Notes: a model not told the origin generated them from the sequence alone. A DNA stretch of 64,000 nt from Saccharomyces uvarum (GCA_947243795.1 OX365935.1:620001-684000), one strand, 5' to 3'; positions 38,651-49,114 are shown, counted from the stretch's first letter. A program made the numbers and translations.

Positions 38651-40506
38651 GTTTTGTTGAAATATGTTATGTGAAACAAATGTAGCAAAAACTATTTTTT
38701 ATGATCTTGCTGTTTGCACTTCGAATAAACAAAGTAGAATGTTCGTAAAGTATGTACTAGAAAGGGTTAAAAACTAGATACTTCTTTGCAATTTATAGTC
38801 TGAAAAATGCCAGTAAATGGCCACGAAGTGTTTTTGTGTCGCGCGTCAATCGGCGATAAGTAGCAAAGCGTCAGGCACCATTACAGGAATAAATGAAAAA
38901 CGATATCAGCAAACTTTTTTCGTTGTAGTCACGTCTTCGCACTAGCATAACAAAAATATTGATATGTTTAGGCCCTTTGCAAACTTGAATGCAGAGTTTC
39001 TCAATAGGGGAGAAATCATTTGAAGACAATCGTAGACGTTGGATCTTGCTTTTTTCTTTCCATTTCGCTACTTACAGACTTTAAGTTGTCGTATCATTAG
39101 TAAATGTATGTAATCATAATCCGACTTAACTTTTGCTTCTATTCCATATGAGTTGGTGTGTTTGTTAAGAGTAATTCCTATGCTAAATAAAGAATATCAA
39201 GATATCCACGGTTACCATTTGAAAATTAATTTGGTATCTTTGAGCGATAGGGCACATGCAGAAATGGCAACAAAAATTCCCCTCTTTTCAAAAGTGTGGC
39301 CCAGATCCATCCTGTGTTTCTAGAAGCCATTTTCTTGCAGTCACTAAAATACAATCAGTCATCGTCTAGCCAATGGGAAAAAACTAGGTGGTACTGCCTC
39401 GAAACAGTAGCAACGCCCAAAGGAGTAACTGCGAGGGCTTTACGCACCACCAAGACAGATACATTGACATGCATGACAACAGGCCGGGGGATAAGCAAGC
39501 AAGAAAAAGAACCGAGTCACCACGCAACCTCTAGAGTGAGGCGGCTACAATGCAGTATTTCCCGCTGGATAACAGCTATAGAATCGTATACTACAGACTC
39601 TGCTTAGAAAACGTGTCCTTTCAAATTTGTACAGCATTTCTCCCGACGTTTTTCCGCAATGATCCCTTAGCAAGATCGTCTACGACACATATGCACCCCC
39701 AGCCAGCTCATTTCTTATTCATGTAAAATCTGTCCTTTCTTTTGCTCGGACTCCATTCTGTCACCTAATCGGGAAGAAAGTAAACAAATGGTTCAGTTAT
39801 GTAAACATCCGAAACGGGAAGAGAAGAAAAAGATTAGGCAAAAAAATACGCTTTTGGAAATGCGAACCACGGGAATATACAAAAACGAAAACAATCCCGC
39901 TTTTTCAAGATTTTACACCGACTTTGAAATTAGAGTTTTGACAGCCTAGATTTTGTAAGAAGGCATCTATAACAGGACAATTCGAAGAAACTGCTGCACA
40001 AGAGATTTAAACTAATGAGGTCACGCCGTTACACGCCACGTCAATGCATGGAAAATCCCATGGTTATTCCATTTGTGGACAAACTTTCTATGACCTGCGA
40101 ACATCTCTTAGTGTTGCGATGGTAAACAACAAAGCCAACAACACGCTGAAGATGTGGTGCGCCCACTTAAGAGTAAATAGCCTTGCTTAGGTAAACGACT
40201 AATGCAGGCCCAATTCGATAGGAAAATCTTGATTTTTAGGACCGTTTCCGTAATTGTCATTCGATACTGTTTACAGTTTAGTTTAAAACAGGTACATTCT
40301 TGTTGATTTAAGTTGCGATACTTTTGCCACACTACGAGAAAAGGAAGCGACGTGTTATTTAAACGGAACGTTTCTTCGTGCCTTCCACACCCTGGCTACT
40401 TTTGGACCTTTAGTGCGTTTAGGTGATTGAGAGTCCTGCGGATATGTTTGATTAGTTCAAGAAATAAAAAAAATTAAAGAAATAGATATAAAAAAACAAG
40501 AAAAAG
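38651..40506. other. Long divergent intergenic region SPS4/SFG1
   Basis: 1.86 kb with an MSE close to SPS4 (38831-38840). Near 40170-40200 is CCTTGCTTAGGTAAACG, reminiscent of a joint Mcm1-forkhead site but with Mcm1 spacing off by one. Frames at 39296-39607 (plus) and 40108-40332 (minus) begin with GTG. No supported gene or RNA. Confidence 0.55.
38831..38840 (-). promoter_or_regulatory. Ndt80-type middle sporulation element of SPS4
   Basis: Minus strand GACACAAAAA fits GNCRCAAAW completely, 181 bp upstream of the SPS4 ATG. SPS4 is a classic MSE-driven gene. Confidence 0.85.
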
Positions 40507-41538
40507 ATGAATAGCATACAACCTACTGACCAAGTTTTATTGTCAACACCGAGGTCAAAACTACACGTTGACTTAAAAATACCCAACACACCAAGTAAGA
40601 AATGTAAATACTCGCCCGGTCTCATAGTAGAAGACATCACACCTTCTAAACGTTTTCGGTTATACCAAGCTCGATTTAAGACAAGTTCAAAAAATATTAA
40701 AGCTCAAACTCTCAGCGTATCGACAAAAAAAAATCAAGATGAAATCACAAATCCCTTTATGACTGAAGGATATAACGACTACCACAATATTGTAAGCCCT
40801 GGGTTAAGCTTTGATAATGACTGCTTTTCAGAACATGAGTCGGTTAGTCCATTAAGTGACATATCCTCAATAATCTCCACATCTCCAGATGTTGAAAAGC
40901 TCGATTCTATAGATCCTTTCGGCGTTGACCCTTTTGTTTGGAATTGCAAACCTCTTGTCAATAAGGAAGCATTGGAGTTACATAGGATGATTCATTCTTC
41001 ATTTCCTATGAACCCACCCAAATCTCATAACGACATTCCATTACTATTACCAAAGCAAAAAGACAGATTGTCCCCAATTGGCAGTTCAACTTTCAAACCC
41101 ACCAGATATGAACCTTCTCACCGTTTACTGAAGCCCAAAAAATCAATTCTGACGTTACCAGCCAAATCTCTCAACCTCATAGTGAGCTCGTCGCGAGGCT
41201 CGTTGAACGATGCCACTATTTTTGCTACTGAGATAAATTCATCCATGAGTAATGAAGAAAACAAATTACCAACAATTTCTACTACTTGGGAAAAGCTTAC
41301 AATCCCAGTAAACTCTTCAATTAAGGAAAAATACAAGAAGCTCAAAGACCAAATTTATGGGCATAATAGTAATTTTGGCGAAGATGAAGAAAACGAAGAG
41401 GACGATCTTCCTGACGCGGCGGTAATAAGAGGTTACGAGTTCGAGTCAGAAAGTTGCGACGATCAGAACTTAAGCAGCGAACTGGAGACTACGAAGGACT
41501 ATAAAAAAGTTAAATGGGCACCAGTTTTGGAACAATAA
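40507..41538 (+). CDS. SFG1: Cell-cycle transcriptional regulator Sfg1
   Basis: 343-residue nuclear protein needed for superficial pseudohyphal growth and normal cell separation; a Cdk1 substrate in S. cerevisiae (346 residues). No folded domain is obvious. Three full CDK sites lie close together at the N-terminus: Thr14 (STPRSK), Thr28 (NTPSKK) and Thr45 (ITPSKR). The middle is Ser/Pro-rich with several SP sites; the C-terminus is acidic (EDEENEEDDLPDAA). The start ATG at 40507 follows AAAAAG. Confidence 0.94.
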   Translation: MNSIQPTDQVLLSTPRSKLHVDLKIPNTPSKKCKYSPGLIVEDITPSKRFRLYQARFKTSSKNIKAQTLSVSTKKNQDEITNPFMTEGYNDYHNIVSPGLSFDNDCFSEHESVSPLSDISSIISTSPDVEKLDSIDPFGVDPFVWNCKPLVNKEALELHRMIHSSFPMNPPKSHNDIPLLLPKQKDRLSPIGSSTFKPTRYEPSHRLLKPKKSILTLPAKSLNLIVSSSRGSLNDATIFATEINSSMSNEENKLPTISTTWEKLTIPVNSSIKEKYKKLKDQIYGHNSNFGEDEENEEDDLPDAAVIRGYEFESESCDDQNLSSELETTKDYKKVKWAPVLEQ

Positions 41539-41907
41539 GCTGGGTCTTTTTTTTCCTTTGTTGCATTGTCTGACAAGTAAAGGAGTTGTTTTTTTCTGAA
41601 TCATTGGTCTTTTTAATAAAAAAAAAGAAATTTTTCATTCACTTTGAGTTTCACATTATACTCTTTTTTAGAAGCTGGAAAAATCTAAAAGTTATACCCT
41701 AAAAGTTTTTTTTTCCATTTTCAAGTTGTATCATCATAGTTGTTATATTATTATTATTTTTGTATTTTTGCTTTTCTACATCTACTTATATCACCTCCTA
41801 CACTTCTTACTGTAATAAAATTTATGATAAACATTGTATAAAAACACTATAGACATATATATATATATATGTATATATACATATTCACGCTTTCTAATGC
41901 AGGATTT
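41539..41907. other. Convergent intergenic region SFG1/COT1
   Basis: 369 bp of T-rich and TA-rich DNA, with the (TA)n tract at 41855-41884 close to the COT1 stop. Suits 3'-end formation for both genes. Confidence 0.6.
41855..41884. repeat. (TA)n tract between SFG1 and COT1
   Basis: Sixteen-base TA run, then GTATATATACATAT; symmetric, so it can supply TATATA/TACATA termination elements to both converging transcripts. Confidence 0.7.
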
Positions 41908-43218
41908 TTAAGGGCCAGGTAAGCACTCCGCCGTATTGCAATTGGCAGCATTGTCGATAAGACAGGTGGACATCGTTGTACCGTATGTCGTTGGTCTCGG
42001 AGAATGCGTATCGTCTTGGGAGCCACCGGCTGACTCTGTATGCGCGGTTCTTGCAGCCGAGGTGAGTTCCTTGCGTACGAATTCCGGCTGTAACGTGGCC
42101 GAGTGAATGCCGTAGTTATGCAGCTTTGTTCTAACTGTCTTAGCCAAGTCGGTGAATTGGTCCGGTGTGATATCTAGTTGAACATGTAGAGATGCAATGT
42201 AAATGGACTCTGTCAAGTTCCAAACATGGAAATCATGGATAGCAATAATTCCTGGTATTTGCAAAAGATCCTTTTCCATCTGCTCCGCGGATAGAGCGGA
42301 AGGCATGGCTTGCAGCAGGATTTTAGAAGCTCTGAATGATAAGGGAAGCGCAGATGAGAATATTATGCCCGTAATTATCAATGAGACAAGCGGGTCTGTA
42401 TAATACTTCCAAGAATAGTCGGTTTTCCAAATAAAAATTGCGGAGATCATAACCCCTATATTACCAAGAGCATCGCCCAGGACATGTAGAAACACACCAT
42501 GCATATTCATCGACCTCTTGCTCCCCTTGTGCTCTGCGTCATTGCGGCCGCTGGCAACCGTGTGACTAGACGTTGTGTATGATGGAGACTTGGATGCGCC
42601 TCCTTGTTCCAATAGCCTTGTATTTTCGTTCGTGATGCTGTTCACCACAGCATTGGGCAGAATCTCACCGATGTTATCGCTACTATCCATACGCGAGCTA
42701 TCCTCTATTTCGTGGCCATGAGCATGCGAGTGCGAGTGTGACGACGATATATGAGCTTCGTCATCGGCAAATATGTCACTGTGGGAATGGCCATGCCCGT
42801 GCTCTTGATCGCCGTCGTGGAATAAGAAAAGCCCGACAGTGTTCGATACTAACCCTGCGATACCGACATATAAAACTAACCTTGGATTTTCAATCACGGG
42901 AGGGGCAATAATCCTTTGTAGTGCCTCAATCATGATCGAGACACACAGGGCAATTAAAAAGACGGCATTGACCAAAGCACCCAAAATCTCAGCTCTTTTC
43001 CAACCATAAGTATACGTGGAATCCGGATTTTTGTTCTTGGCCACGTTAACGGCCCAAAGTGCCACCACAAGAGAAATTATGTCATTCAGCATGTGGAACG
43101 AATCCGCAATCAAAGCTAGAGAGTGGCACATGTACCCAGAGGTTATTTCTATTGCGAAAAACACGGCATCCAGCAGCAGCAAGGATATAATCCTTATTTC
43201 TTTGCTTCCAAGCTTCAT
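41908..43218 (-). CDS. COT1: Vacuolar zinc/cobalt transporter Cot1 (CDF family)
   Basis: 436-residue cation-diffusion-facilitator that moves zinc and cobalt into the vacuole. Six membrane spans are visible. The metal-site motifs are SFHMLND in span 2 and HVLGDALGN in span 5. Between spans 4 and 5 is a His-rich cytosolic loop with HGHGHSHSD and SSHSHSHAHGHE, then a Ser/Asn-rich stretch. The C-terminal cytosolic domain has IHDFHVWNL. It is diverged from S. cerevisiae Cot1 mainly in the loop and the last 40 residues. The paralogue is ZRC1. Confidence 0.96.
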   Translation of the reverse strand: MKLGSKEIRIISLLLLDAVFFAIEITSGYMCHSLALIADSFHMLNDIISLVVALWAVNVAKNKNPDSTYTYGWKRAEILGALVNAVFLIALCVSIMIEALQRIIAPPVIENPRLVLYVGIAGLVSNTVGLFLFHDGDQEHGHGHSHSDIFADDEAHISSSHSHSHAHGHEIEDSSRMDSSDNIGEILPNAVVNSITNENTRLLEQGGASKSPSYTTSSHTVASGRNDAEHKGSKRSMNMHGVFLHVLGDALGNIGVMISAIFIWKTDYSWKYYTDPLVSLIITGIIFSSALPLSFRASKILLQAMPSALSAEQMEKDLLQIPGIIAIHDFHVWNLTESIYIASLHVQLDITPDQFTDLAKTVRTKLHNYGIHSATLQPEFVRKELTSAARTAHTESAGGSQDDTHSPRPTTYGTTMSTCLIDNAANCNTAECLPGP

Positions 43219-44857
43219 TTCTCCCTGTATCCGTATTCCAAACTCCTTCTACCAAATTCCAGCACTTTCAATGTGAAGTGATTTGAGAGATAGAACCAGA
43301 GTAACCAGCTTGTTTCTCGCTTGAAATCCAAAGGATTAAGTAGTCCTTCTATTGTTTAGATATTCAAAGCACCGATGGCTTCTCTTGTTCATGGGATCGC
43401 CAGCACATTTCCTGTACGAAGGCAATGTGTTGCTAAAGGCGAAAGGGCGGTCTTATGAGAATATACACCCCACTTTTTCCTTTTTTGACGCGCAGGCGAC
43501 TGTAGGTAAACGCTGTTAAACTACTAGCCGTCTCGGGTGTGCGGTAGTTAAAGCGATGTGAGCGAACGAGGATACGGTGCAAAACATCAGAGCATACGGC
43601 GACTAGGAGATTTGTTGAATCACGGATTTTCCGGACCCTGGCCTACTGCACCACCTTTATCCTTAAGAAGAAAAGTATTTTTTTCTTGGCCAAACGATCC
43701 ATCGCCCGGACTGGCATTCTAGTAAATCCCATAAAAAAAAAACTAAGCTGTGTGTAAGTAAACATGTGTAACGCAGGTACGAAAAGGGGTGGTGAAAACT
43801 GCCATTTTTCCGGGTGTATCTACTGGCTTCTCCCTCCAGCACTCAGTTGTTCTACGACTAATCTTCTTCATTCGGTGGGAGAGACATTCGCATACGCGTC
43901 CGGCTTGACAAACACCAGATGGTAATTTATTTACTTTTTGTTTTAAAACAACTACAAAGAGGAGGAAAGCGAGCTTAAGAATGAGAAACCCAAACCAAAC
44001 CTCTTGAATATGTTTAAGAAGAACAGCAAGATAGTAGCTTTCTTTTCGACAGCAGCCTTCTTCGTAAATAGTCCACGGGACCCCTTTTACATATTATCCG
44101 TTAAAGCACGAGCATCACCTGCGGCCTTAGTCACCTTGGATACTATGACGACACTGTTACGTAAGGCCCTTCCTTACCGGTTCATCGGTTGGCTGCAAGA
44201 CAGGACTGCGCCATCACCGAGCGGTATACGCGTGAGCACTGCCACCATTGCCACTCTACTCCAAGTCATTGCAAAGGTGGTCCACCCCTCGGTGCAGGAC
44301 CGATCGGCGCGTAAGCCCCTGCGGGTCCGATAACAGCGCAAAGGGATGGGAGCAAGACGCAGAAGGGGACGATCCAAACCGCCCCTGGTAAAAGTACAAT
44401 GGTTTGGCTGCTGGATCAACTTCACCTTTGTTAGAAACATGATTGCCGCCATGTGAAAAATTAAGCACCCTTGCGACTCTTTGACGTCATACGGTACGAA
44501 TGGTGCAGATACACCCACACACCCGTACAAAATAACGGGTCAGAGCTCCTGCAGGGTAATAGCGAAGCATTTGTTTTGTGCGTTTTTTTCGTTATTACAT
44601 TTTTTTTTGATTCTTTTCGCGGATATCGTATTATCGATATTACAGCAGAGAATGTTTGGAGATTCTCTTTATTGCTTTAAAGAGAAAAGATCCACCGCTC
44701 ATTTTCTCTTTTTTTACCCCTCACTCATCCTGGGTCATAGTAGTATATTAGTGTGTTAGAATAGTGTGTTTGTAGAGGATAAAATATACCTTTTACAAAA
44801 TAAGTCAAGACAAGACAAGACCAAAAAAAACAACAAAAACAGACAAGACAGTATAGT
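43219..44857. other. Long divergent intergenic region COT1/FAA1
   Basis: 1.64 kb. It contains a strong extended ACS match (43926-43942), an ATG-started 107-codon frame (44010-44333) within a locally GC-rich patch (about 44120-44440), and a T/A-rich FAA1 promoter-leader (44580-44857). A TACACCCC at 43464-43471 only partly fits the Aft1 core. Confidence 0.55.
43926..43942 (+). other. Extended ARS consensus (16 of 17 positions)
   Basis: TTTATTTACTTTTTGTT matches WWWWTTTAYRTTTWGTT at all but one position (the R). It sits in a long divergent intergenic region, the typical place for a yeast replication origin. Candidate only; B elements were not resolved. Confidence 0.5.
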
Positions 44858-46957
44858 ATGGTTACTCAATATACCGTGCCAGTTGGCGAAGCCGCCAATG
44901 AGCACGAAACTGCTCCAAGAAGAAACTTGCAAGCTGCTCAAGAGCCGCTTGTAAGGCCGCCTAATATGAAATGCTCCACCGTGTACGAGTTCGCCCTGGA
45001 GTGTTTCCAGAAGGGCAAGAAATCCAACGCCATGGGTTGGAGAGACGTTAAGGAAATTCACGAAGAATCTAAGACAATAATGAAGAAAGTAGACGGCAAG
45101 GAGACCCCAGTGGAGAAAAAATGGCTGTTCTACGAACTGTCCAAATATCACTATAATACTTTTGACCAGTTGACCGATATTATGCACGATGTCGGTCGTG
45201 GACTGGTAAAAATGGGGTTGAAGCCGAATGCCGATGACAAACTACATCTTTATGCCGCCACATCCCACAAGTGGATGAAAATGTTCTTAGGCGCGCAGTC
45301 GCAGGGTATCCCCGTGGTAACGGCTTACGACACTTTGGGTGAAAAGGGGCTGATCCACTCTTTGGTGCAAACTGGGTCCAATGCCATCTTCACAGACAAC
45401 TCTTTGCTCTCGTCTTTGGCTAAACCGGTCCAGGCCGCCCAGGATATAAAATTCATAATTCATTTCGACTCCATCGATCCCGAGGACAAGAGAGAAGACG
45501 GCAGGATATACCAGTCTGCCAACGACGCCATCAACAAGATCAAAGAAGTTAGACCTGATATTAAGACCTTCAGTTTCGATGAACTTTTGAAGATGGGCCA
45601 AGACTCCCGTGACGAAATCGACATTCATCCACCTAGTGCAGATGACCTTTCTTGTATCATGTACACCTCAGGTTCCACAGGTGAACCTAAAGGTGTGGTT
45701 TTAAAGCATTCGAACATCGTTGCAGGTGTGGGTGGTGCAAGTTTGAACGTCGTCAACTTCATAGGTGACATGGACCGTGTTATCTGCTTTTTGCCACTGG
45801 CTCATATCTTCGAATTGGTTTTTGAGCTATTATCGTTTTATTGGGGGTCCTGTATTGGTTATGCCAACGTCAAAACTTTAACCAAGAGTTCTGTGAAGCA
45901 TTGCCAGGGTGATTTGCAAGAATTCAAACCCACCGTCATGGTTGGTGTCGCCGCCGTTTGGGAAACAGTGAGAAAGGGGATCTTAAACCAAATCGACGAT
46001 CTACCTTTCCTCACCAAGAAAATCTTTTGGACTACCTATAATGCCAAGTTAAACATGGAACGTTTCCGTATACCCGGCGGTGGAATCTTGGGTAATTTAA
46101 TCTTCAAAAAAATTAGAACCGCTACTGGTGGTCAACTAAGATACCTACTGAATGGTGGCTCTCCAATCAGCAGAGATGCACAGGAGTTCATCACGAACTT
46201 GCTTTGCCCTATGTTGATTGGTTATGGTTTAACCGAAACTTGTGCTAGTACTACTATCTTGAACCCTGGTCATTTTGAATTAGGTGTTGCGGGTGACTTG
46301 ACTGGCTGTGTCACCGTCAAATTGGTCGACGTTGAAGAATTGGGCTATTTTGCTAAAAACAACCAAGGTGAAGTTTGGATCAAAGGTGCAAACGTAATGT
46401 CCGAATACTATAAAAACCCAGAGGAGACTTCTCAAGCTCTTACGTCCGATGGTTGGTTCAAAACTGGTGATATCGGTGAATGGGAAACAAACGGTCATTT
46501 GAAAATCATCGATAGGAAGAAAAACCTGGTCAAAACAATGAATGGTGAATATATTGCTCTAGAAAAACTGGAATCCGTCTATAGATCCAACGAGTTCGTC
46601 GCCAACATTTGCGTCTACGCCGATCAAACAAAGACTAAACCAGTAGGTATCATTGTCCCAAACAACGCTCCGTTAACAAAATTGGCCAAAAAGCTAGGCA
46701 TCATGAAGGAAGACGAAAGTTCAATCAACATTGAAAACTACCTGCAGGATCCAAAGTTGGTTAAAGCTGCCTATTCCGATCTTTTGAAGACCGGCAAAGA
46801 CCAAGGCTTAGTCGGTATTGAATTACTAGCGGGTATAGTATTCTTTGACGGCGAATGGACTCCACAAAATGGATATGTCACTTCTGCTCAGAAATTGAAG
46901 AGAAAGGAAATTTTGAATTCTGTCAAAGATGAAGTTGACGCCGTTTACGGTTCTTAA
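44858..46957 (+). CDS. FAA1: Long-chain fatty acyl-CoA synthetase Faa1
   Basis: 699-residue ligase that activates imported long-chain fatty acids (C12-C18) with ATP and CoA; the main such enzyme in S. cerevisiae. The AMP-binding motif YTSGSTGEPKG is at residues 269-279; GYGLTETCAS follows; the FACS signature DGWFKTGDIGEWETNGHLKIIDRKKNLVK lies at about 530-560. The first 40 residues form a hydrophilic leader without a signal peptide. It is one residue shorter than the S. cerevisiae protein. The paralogue is FAA4. Confidence 0.98.
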   Translation: MVTQYTVPVGEAANEHETAPRRNLQAAQEPLVRPPNMKCSTVYEFALECFQKGKKSNAMGWRDVKEIHEESKTIMKKVDGKETPVEKKWLFYELSKYHYNTFDQLTDIMHDVGRGLVKMGLKPNADDKLHLYAATSHKWMKMFLGAQSQGIPVVTAYDTLGEKGLIHSLVQTGSNAIFTDNSLLSSLAKPVQAAQDIKFIIHFDSIDPEDKREDGRIYQSANDAINKIKEVRPDIKTFSFDELLKMGQDSRDEIDIHPPSADDLSCIMYTSGSTGEPKGVVLKHSNIVAGVGGASLNVVNFIGDMDRVICFLPLAHIFELVFELLSFYWGSCIGYANVKTLTKSSVKHCQGDLQEFKPTVMVGVAAVWETVRKGILNQIDDLPFLTKKIFWTTYNAKLNMERFRIPGGGILGNLIFKKIRTATGGQLRYLLNGGSPISRDAQEFITNLLCPMLIGYGLTETCASTTILNPGHFELGVAGDLTGCVTVKLVDVEELGYFAKNNQGEVWIKGANVMSEYYKNPEETSQALTSDGWFKTGDIGEWETNGHLKIIDRKKNLVKTMNGEYIALEKLESVYRSNEFVANICVYADQTKTKPVGIIVPNNAPLTKLAKKLGIMKEDESSINIENYLQDPKLVKAAYSDLLKTGKDQGLVGIELLAGIVFFDGEWTPQNGYVTSAQKLKRKEILNSVKDEVDAVYGS

Positions 46958-48300
46958 GAGAGTAGCATTTTCATTTGAGGGGGAAATTTCGCCACACCAC
47001 ACCACATACTTATTTTCTGCTCCACTCTGCTTTAAGAACTGCTATCGATACTATAATAGAATGCACAGGTGATCTTGTTCAAGTGTAATTCGCCTTCTTT
47101 TTTTATAAGTCATATTAACTCGTTTAGTGTACGCCCATTGTTTATAACTCGTCATCGTTAAGGAACTCAAATATATATATTTTTATTTATCAACACCCAG
47201 ACGAATACATTTTCCACACGTTTTTAAAATGAATAAGACCACCGTAGGACGGTTAACAATGAAACAAAATAGTAGTTTTGTCAGTACGCACCTAGTCCAA
47301 GAGCGGAAGCGAGCCGCGGGTTCGTTTGAGGTGGACCCTGAGGTATTTGTTGAGTTGATGGGAATTTCAAATAGTAAATGGTTAGCCCTAATATAAACAT
47401 GTGCCAATCTCGAGAATCTGACAACACTCAATTTGACGACGCTCCGCACACTGTGACATCAATCGTAGTCGCCAATTAGTGTCGGATGAATGACGCAACC
47501 ATTTTCAATATTCTCTCTAGGCAGAGTTGCAGGCACGCTGCTAGTATCGTGCCTGGGTGCCTAAGGAAAATAGGAACATTACCTCTCGGATTACGTACAT
47601 TTCTCAACAAGTTTTAGCAAGCAAAATAAGATGCGGCAACTGCATACCCTAACAACCGTATTGTTGGGTTCTCGGTTGTTGGTACCTTCTTGCGATGTAT
47701 TCTAAATTTGACACATTAAGCGTAACCTCTTCCCGCAAGGCTCTATTGGCAGCTTAAGGCTCCGAAGAAAAATGGAAATCAACATGTCCTGTTGTTGAAA
47801 TAAGCTAATGAGTGTACTGGGAGATAGTTATGCAAGTTAAAAATCAAGAAAGTGTGCCACTACTAGGCTTGTAACAATTTGCCTGCCAAGTCGAATACCT
47901 GATGGAGAGGAAAGCCTCCGTGATGCTCAAGTGTAGTAGTTAATTTTCGGTTGGGTATTCAACAAAATTCTAATTAACTCCGTCTTTTCTATTCTTGACT
48001 ATCTGTCTTCTTCTGTATCAAGAGATTTATTCTTGGCATTGTTGAAATTTTGAGATCGCCTAGGAAATTTAACTCGGCGTTTATTTCGAGGTCCTGATTA
48101 TTACCATTAGTGTGGCTGTGCAGGGTAATCGCATAAAACTTTTACCCGACTACATGATGGAAATAAGACGGAAATAAACGTGCCAAATAAGTTGCAATGT
48201 AAGAGTTAAAGAGATGAGATGAATAATAAACGACGTCCTACTATGAGAAACAAATAGCATAGCGAGCTACGAAGGAAAACATATCCCAGGTTTGCAGTTA
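46958..48300 (+). other. Long FAA1-HSH49 intergenic region
   Basis: 1.34 kb between two same-strand genes. Two perfect 8-bp hairpins (47530-47555 and 47651-47680) and a Reb1 site (48142-48148) are the only structure seen. The minus-strand 88-codon frame at 47183-47449 begins with GTG. No LTR or tRNA signature was found. Confidence 0.55.
48142..48148 (+). promoter_or_regulatory. Reb1 site (TTACCCG) upstream of HSH49
   Basis: Exact Reb1 core about 155 bp upstream of the HSH49 ATG. Confidence 0.65.
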
Positions 48301-48942
48301 ATGAACTATAGTACAGATTCAGGTAGTACAGTATATGTGGGGAATATAGATCCAAGAATAACAAAAGAACAACTTTATGAACTTTTTATTCAGATTAATC
48401 CAATTTTAAGGATTAAATATCCGAAGGATAAAGTTTTGCAAACATACCAGGGCTACGCCTTCATTGAATTTCATAGCAAGGAAGATGCTCAGTACGTGAT
48501 ACAAATAATGAATAACACCGTCAAATTATATGACCGGCTGATAAAAGTTCGTCAAGTAACCAACTCTGTAGGTGCTGCTAATTCTTCCTCGAATAATTCT
48601 AATGGCATATCGTTACCTATTGCTAAATTGTTTGTAAAGAATCTGGCAGACTCTATTGATATTGAACAACTAGGAAAGATTTTCAATAAATTTGGTAAAA
48701 CAATTAATAAACCTGAAATTTTTCATCTATCAACTGGGAAACTGAAATGTGCATATGTATATTTTGAAGACTTCGAAAAAGCAGATATGGCAATAAAATC
48801 TTTAAATAATCAATTGGTGGCTAACAACAGGATCACAGTTGATTATGCATTTAAGGAAAACGGTAAGGGTAATACAAAATATGGCGATGAAGTAGATAGG
48901 CTGTTGAATAAAGAAGCACTAAAACACGGCATGCTTAAATAA
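48301..48942 (+). CDS. HSH49: U2 snRNP SF3b subunit Hsh49 (SF3b4)
   Basis: 213-residue splicing factor, the yeast SF3b4/SAP49, which binds Cus1 and contacts pre-mRNA near the branch site. Two RRMs: RRM1 with RNP2 VYVGNI (11-16) and RNP1 GYAFIEFH (51-58); RRM2 with LFVKNL and KCAYVYFED. The start is the ATG at 48301 (MNYSTDSGS...); the three codons upstream begin with TTG. The length equals the S. cerevisiae protein. The Asn/Ser-rich linker between RRMs (about 92-103) is the most diverged part. Confidence 0.97.
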   Translation: MNYSTDSGSTVYVGNIDPRITKEQLYELFIQINPILRIKYPKDKVLQTYQGYAFIEFHSKEDAQYVIQIMNNTVKLYDRLIKVRQVTNSVGAANSSSNNSNGISLPIAKLFVKNLADSIDIEQLGKIFNKFGKTINKPEIFHLSTGKLKCAYVYFEDFEKADMAIKSLNNQLVANNRITVDYAFKENGKGNTKYGDEVDRLLNKEALKHGMLK

Positions 48943-49046
48943 GACTTTACTTTCAACCTACTCTATACGGCTACATATAAAAAGTAAATAAAAGGTCATA
49001 CAAGCGTTGGAAAAAACGACCATGGCTTGTTGGCACGGTAGGTAAC

Positions 49047-49063
49047 TATATATATATATATAA
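49047..49063. repeat. (TA)n tract between HSH49 and GNT1
   Basis: Sixteen-base TA run in the 172-bp convergent spacer; probable 3'-end element. Confidence 0.65.
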
Positions 49064-49114
49064 ACAATGTAGACTACAGCAATGTTAATAGTCTCCACTT
49101 TACTATTTTTATGA

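Noticed and set aside
39296-39607. 103-codon plus-strand frame in the SPS4-SFG1 spacer (place of a dubious S. cerevisiae ORF)
   Set aside because: Starts with GTG, no recognisable domain and no promoter context.
40170-40200. Mcm1-forkhead composite site upstream of SFG1
   Set aside because: The GTAAACG forkhead core is present, but the CC/GG half-sites are spaced 7 rather than 6 bases apart; too weak to list.
47183-47449. 88-codon minus-strand frame after FAA1
   Set aside because: Starts with GTG and lies in the FAA1 3' region; no similarity recognised.
46958-48300. Search for tRNA B-box sequences and Ty delta/sigma/tau LTR ends in the long spacers
   Set aside because: No GGTTCGANTCC with a paired A box and no LTR terminal pattern was found here or in the other long intergenic regions; the GGTTCGTTT at about 47318 lacks tRNA structure.
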